A DNA stretch of 64,000 nucleotides from Sipunculus nudus. Taxonomy: Eukaryota; Annelida; Sipuncula; Golfingiida; Sipunculidae. The translations under genes were made by a program, and so were the position numbers. Shown one piece after another: positions 59,278-64,000 of this stretch. The notes under the pieces were generated by a model. It was not told the DNA's origin and made no database searches. It saw only the letters and a list, made by a program, of their open reading frames with translations. Each line of letters begins with the position of its first letter. Positions within the stretch are counted from its first letter, which is position 1. The DNA lies in the NCBI GenBank assembly GCA_026874595.1, contig CM049320.1, positions 37,110,214-37,174,213 of the forward strand, given 5' to 3'.

Positions 59278-62190
59278 TATATCTCAAAAATAGAGAAAAA
59301 AATGCGTAAAAAATACAGGTGGCTCCACCAGTCTGCAGAAACTAATAAAAAGACTTAATGGTCAATATGCATGCAAAGAATCATGGTGATCTCTGCATTA
59401 GTTGTTCAGATACTTCAGCTTTTGTATCAAATTTTCCATTATTCTGAGGGATACTTCTGAGTCCTATAGCTTGAAAAATACGGGTAACAGAGACCTAATT
59501 TCAGGTTTCCACAGACACTTTTCATGGGCCTCCTTGCATGACAAGAATAAAGATTCTAGGTCCAGTTGTTACGATTTGTACCCTGTTGACAGATAACCTA
59601 TTCTTTAAAGGTCTCAAAAATAGAGAAAAAAAATCGTGAAAATTTAAAAGAAAATAGAGGTGGCACACCCAGTCTGCAGAAACAGATGGAACACCTCATG
59701 ATCAATATGTATGCCAAAAATCATGATCATCAGTGTTGTAGTTATTATGTCTGCAGTTTTTGTATCAAAATTTTAATTATTATGGGGGGTATTTTGGAGC
59801 CATACAGCTTAAAGGATATGGGTAACAGAGACCTAATTTCAGGTTTCCATAGAGGCTTTTCATAGGTATCCCTGTGTGTCAAGAATGAAGATTCTAGGTC
59901 AAGTTGTTATGATTTGGGCCCTGTTAACAGATGTTCATATGTTTAAAGGACTCAAAAATAGAGAATAAAATCGTAAAAAAGCTGAACAAATACAGGTGGT
60001 GCCACTTGTCTGCAGAAACTGATGAAACACTCCATGATCAATATCCATGCAAACAATTATGGTGATCTCTGCATTAGTTGTTCAGATACTTCAGTTTTGT
60101 ATCAAATTTTCCATTATTCTGAGCTGTACTTTGGAGTGCCATAGCTCAAAAGATATAGGTAACAGAGACCTAATTTCTGGTTTCCATGGAGACTTTTCAT
60201 AGGTCTCTCACTGTGTCAAGAATGAAGATTTGTGCCCTGTTAACAAATGTTCACTTTTTTAAAGGTCTCAAAGATAGAGAAAACTATTCCTAAAAAATCG
60301 AAAAATACAGGTGGCGCCACCAGTCTGCAGGAACTTATGGAACATATCATGATCAATATGTGCACCAAAAATCATGACCATCAGTGATGTAGTTAATGAG
60401 ATATTGAAGTTTTTGTATGAAATTTTTTACTATTCTGGGGGGTACTTTGGGGCCGCATAGCTCAAAGGATATGGGAAACAGAGACCTAATTTCAGGTTTC
60501 CATGGAGACTTTTCATAGGTCTCTCACTGTGTCAAGAATGAAGATTCTAGGTCCAGTCTATACGATATGTGCCCTGTTAACAGATGTTCACATTTTTAAA
60601 GGTCTCAAAATTAGAGAAAAATATTCGTAAAAAAATCGAAAATACAGGTGGCGCCACCAGTCTGCAAGAACTGATGGTACATTTCATGATCAATATGTGT
60701 GCCAAAAATCATGACCATCAGTGATGTAGTTAATGAGATATTGAAGTTTTTGTATGAAATATTTTACTATTCATGCGGGTACTTTGGGGCCTCATAGCTC
60801 AAAGGATATGGGTAACAGGGACCTAATTTCTGGTTTCCAAGGTTATTTTTCATAGGTCTCTCACTGTGTCAAGAATGAAGATTCTAGGTCAAGTTGTTAT
60901 GATTTGGGCCCTGTTAACAGATGTTCATATGTTTAAAGGACTCAAAAATAGAGAATAAAATCGTAAAAAAGCTGAACAAATACAGGTGGTGCCACTTGTC
61001 TGCAGAAACTGATGAAACACTCCATGATCAATATCCATGCAAACAATTATGGTGATCTCTGCATTAGTTGTTCAGATACTTCAGTTTTGTATCAAATTTT
61101 CCATTATTCTGAGCTGTACTTTGGAGTGCCATAGCTCAAAAGATATAGGTAACAGAGACCTAATTTCTGGTTTCCATGGAGACTTTTCATAGGTCTCTCA
61201 CTGTGTCAAGAATGAAGATTTGTGCCCTGTTAACAAATGTTCACTTTTTTAAAGGTCTCAAAGATAGAGAAAACTATTCCTAAAAAATCGAAAAATACAG
61301 GTGGCGCCACTAGTCTGCAGGAACTTATGGAACATATCATGATCAATATGTGCACCAAAAATCATGACCATCAGTGATGAAGTTAATGAGATATTGAAGT
61401 TTTTGTATGAAATTTTTTACTATTCTGGGGGGTACTTTGGGGCCGCATAGCTCAAAGGATATGGGAAACAGAGACCTAATTTCAGGTTTCCATGGAGACT
61501 TTTCATAGGTCTCTCACTGTGTCAAGAATGAAGATTCTAGGTCCAGTCTATACGATATGTGCCCTGTTAACAGATGTTCACATTTTTAAAGGTCTCAAAA
61601 TTAGAGAAAAATATTCGTAAAAAATCGAAAAATACAGGTGGCGCCACCAGTCTGCAAGAACTGATGGTACATTTCATGATCAATATGTGTGCCAAAAATC
61701 ATGACCATCAGTGATGTAGTTAATGAGATATTGAAGTTTTTGTATGAAATATTTTACTATTCATGCGGGTACTTTGTGGCCCCATAGCTCAAAGGATATG
61801 GGTAACAGGGACCTAATTTCTGGTTTCCAAGGTTATTTTTCATAGGTCTCTCACTGTGTCAAGAATGAAGATTCTAGGTCCAGTCCACGCGATTTGTGCC
61901 CTGTTAACAGATGTTCACATTTTTAAAGGTCTCAAAAACAGAGAAAGAAATTCGTAAAATATTGAAAAATACAGTTGGCGCCACCAGTCTGCAGGAACTG
62001 ATGGAACATCTCATGATCAATATGTATGCCAAAAATTATGACCATTCTTGGGGTAGTTAATGAAATATTGAAGTCTTTGTATGAAATTTTTGACTATTCT
62101 GGGGGGGGGGGGGGGGGGGGGAGGGGTACTTTGGGGCCCCATAGCTCGAAGAATATGGGTAACAGAGACCTAATTTATGGTTTCCATGGA
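59278..62190. repeat. Satellite array, nine ~330-bp units with a 990-bp higher-order repeat
   Basis: Units begin (CTCAAAAATAGAGAA-type start) near 59280, 59610, 59948, 60264, 60601, 60938, 61254, 61591 and 61926. Lengths are 316-338 bp except the truncated last. Each contains TACAGGTGGCGCCACCAGTC, CATGATCAATATG and GGTAACAGAGACCTAATTTC. Three successive units from about 59881 to 60870 are repeated almost exactly at 60871-61860, offset 990 at every landmark. The array has no long open frame. A G-run interrupts the last unit (62101-62121). Confidence 0.95.
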
Positions 62191-62462
62191 GACACTCCAA
62201 CATTTTGCCAAGAGCGCCGAGAATTATTTTTTTTCTGATGGAAGGACCGGATTATGGAAAATAATGTGTACACTTGATAACGACAAGCAACAGAGTGAAG
62301 TATGCGGCACCCTATGTAAAGTATAAAAAATAATAAAGTTATAGATATTAGAGTAGGGCCGGAGGCTGGGGTCCCGTATATGTTTTTAATGTGTATGAGT
62401 AAATTACAAGATTCAGAATGTCCGTCAAAGACAGACTCCTGCAGCAAGATACACATACATAC

Positions 62463-62651
62463 TCATGAGGTGGCCATTGACCCATTTCCAGTGCTTTTTA
62501 ACGTGTCGCTTTATTCCGATCCAAGCCGTCTGGTTCGGATAGTCGGAGAGCCCTCTGATGATTTCATCATCATTAGTATGCGAGTTTGCCAGTGTTCCCT
62601 CTCTACAGTAGTGACTTGCATTGTGAAACTCCACTTTATCAACCGAGCGTG
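62463..62651 (-). CDS. Solitary CTLD first-half exon (partial gene or remnant)
   Basis: On the minus strand a 189-nt exon, flanked by TTTGAAG acceptor and GTATGT donor and in phase 1 at both ends, encodes HNASHYCREGTLANSHTNDD and TAWIGIKRH...HWKWVNG. These match the helix-cysteine, WIGL and WxWxNG parts of a CTLD. Size and phase match exon 2 of the two-CTLD genes (186 nt), which also begins just after the signal peptide. No clear second-half exon follows. Just past the donor, another frame reads VFDGHSESCNLL, faintly like the GHC segment, but the gap (~24 nt) is too short for an intron. It could be exon 2 of a longer minus-strand gene that includes 57975-55544, or a dead fragment. Confidence 0.55.
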
Positions 62652-62659
62652 CTTCAAAT

Positions 62660-64000
62660 AAAGCCACCAACTAATTATATTCACCAAGCCATGTACCGAT
62701 ATTTCCAGTGTAATGACGAGCGATTTTAGCTAGAATGCTACCAATGCTCCCTAGGTTCCCTTTTTTTCAGGGAGAACTCAACTGTACACTAAGATTCGGG
62801 ACGGCGGGTAGGTAACTGATAATAATTTGCACAAAAGCGTGCTATGGCGGGTAATTGGACTTTTACGTGGGCCTACATTGTTTGGGGACAGGGGACATGT
62901 TATATTGTACATTTCACAATGGTAGTCCCAAACAAACGACCTGCTGGAATTCGAATATGGGTGTCATTCTTCACCAGAGGTCTCCCCGCCACGCCATATG
63001 ACACCAAGGTGGATGCAACATATTGCTTCAGAATATCTAGTTGAATGCATATACCAGACAGGTGCATATGTTTATTCAATAGATCGTCCAAAATAAGACA
63101 ATAAGATAAATAAAAAAAACCTTTAATTGTGGCCTTAATTGTTGCAGATAATTGCGAGCTATTGTGGTTGGTTCTAGCCATCCATCATTGGATATGCCCT
63201 TTCACTGTCATTTACTGTTATACTGTAAAAGTTGCGAAAAATGTAACAACGAAAGAATGAGAAACTGTTTTGAATTTTGAAATATATTTTTTTTTTTCAT
63301 AAATTGGCGGATCAATTCCAAAAAGGGGAATTAGCATATATAGGCCTACTTTGGAAGAACTAAAACAATATACATCGCAAAATTTTAAAGATTTGCAAAT
63401 GTGCGAAAACAACGATAAAAGTCGATCTTAATGGTCACATACACAAAGAAACTCTTGGAAGGCTGCTGAAAAATAGATCAGAATTGTAAGCATTAAAGCC
63501 GGCATGGCCACGTATGACATATGCTTTGTCAAATGACACAAAACTCACAAGATTCTATAATACTGTAAATTATAAATGTTGGTTTTTGTTATTACTTTTC
63601 ACATCTCATAATAGACCTTTAGCCAAATTCAGATGGGTCATTACTGGGCGAAGAAAATATAGTTCTACTTTCGGACAAAAGATGGCGAAGTGATCTCTGG
63701 AAAAATGCAATGAGTCCGCTTCGACCATTGAGTTGACAGTCGAGTGAACAGGCTCAGCATAAAAAATGATGCCGCTTATCTTAACATTAATTAACATGAT
63801 TTACCTTTTCCCGGTGTAAACAGATCAACAGATAAAGTCAGTATGTTAAAATATTAATACAGGAATGCAAGCTCTATTACATGAAAACACGACATATCAT
63901 TAGTTAAAACTGCAAGTACCAGATGGCGACACCATATGAAGGGGGATTTCCATGACACTGAGCTAACTATATCTTGGCCCATTTGTAGCAGCTAAGTCAC
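62660..64000. other. AT-rich window end, nothing recognised
   Basis: Only short frames on both strands. I could not find the signal-peptide exon expected upstream of the CTLD exon at 62463-62651. Confidence 0.45.

Noticed and set aside
59278-62190. Regularly spaced repeats that could suggest a CRISPR array
   Set aside because: Units are ~330 bp and adjoin without unique spacers, in a eukaryotic context. It is a satellite.
62425-62462. Continuation of the CTLD exon through VFDGHSESC as one domain
   Set aside because: The two parts are in different frames and the gap is too short for a normal intron. The resemblance may be chance.

Overview
The window looks like nuclear DNA of an invertebrate animal, most likely a marine mollusc such as a bivalve (inference). 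It is AT-rich, has short intron-split exons and no prokaryotic gene packing. It is full of microsatellites, tRNA-derived SINEs, decayed non-LTR retrotransposons and small DNA transposons. No sequence search was possible, so the species is not named.

The recognisable host genes all belong to one family: short secreted or membrane-tethered proteins with C-type-lectin-like domains (CTLDs). Bases 71-10269 are a tandem duplication of a 5.1-kb unit at about 99.3% identity. Each copy carries an intact seven-exon gene (1570-3436 and 6670-8537) for a 292-residue protein. Its layout is signal peptide, N-truncated CTLD, second CTLD, Ser/Thr-rich stalk and short hydrophobic tail. Every intron is phase 1. 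A third, decayed copy lies at 17492-20058, with stops, a frameshift and a lost cysteine. A more distant single-CTLD relative is on the minus strand at 55544-58090. A solitary CTLD half-exon lies further out at 62463-62651 (-). Canonical sugar-binding motifs (EPN/QPD, WND) are absent from all of them, so they are better called lectin-like than lectins. A role in recognition or immunity is only inference.

Between the CTLD loci (20-55 kb) the DNA is mostly mobile elements:
- A dead LINE of about 4.8 kb (24205-29026, -), with ORF1p-like, endonuclease and RT regions, lies exactly between two copies of a ~1-kb direct repeat.
- A second RT fragment (31490-33060, +) carries a 401-bp near-perfect inverted copy of its own 5' end (31080-31890).
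- A 1.8-kb piggyBac-like non-autonomous element (35622-37443) has TTAA ends.
- An 855-bp element (41381-42235) has a visible paralogous empty site near 43.8 kb.
- A miniature LTR element has three LTRs, a tRNA-Pro-type primer site and a 4-bp target duplication (46166-46857).
- A SINE family is present in four copies.

Bases 59278-62190 hold a nine-copy ~330-bp satellite that includes a 990-bp higher-order repeat. The remaining stretches are AT-rich, with no gene I can support.
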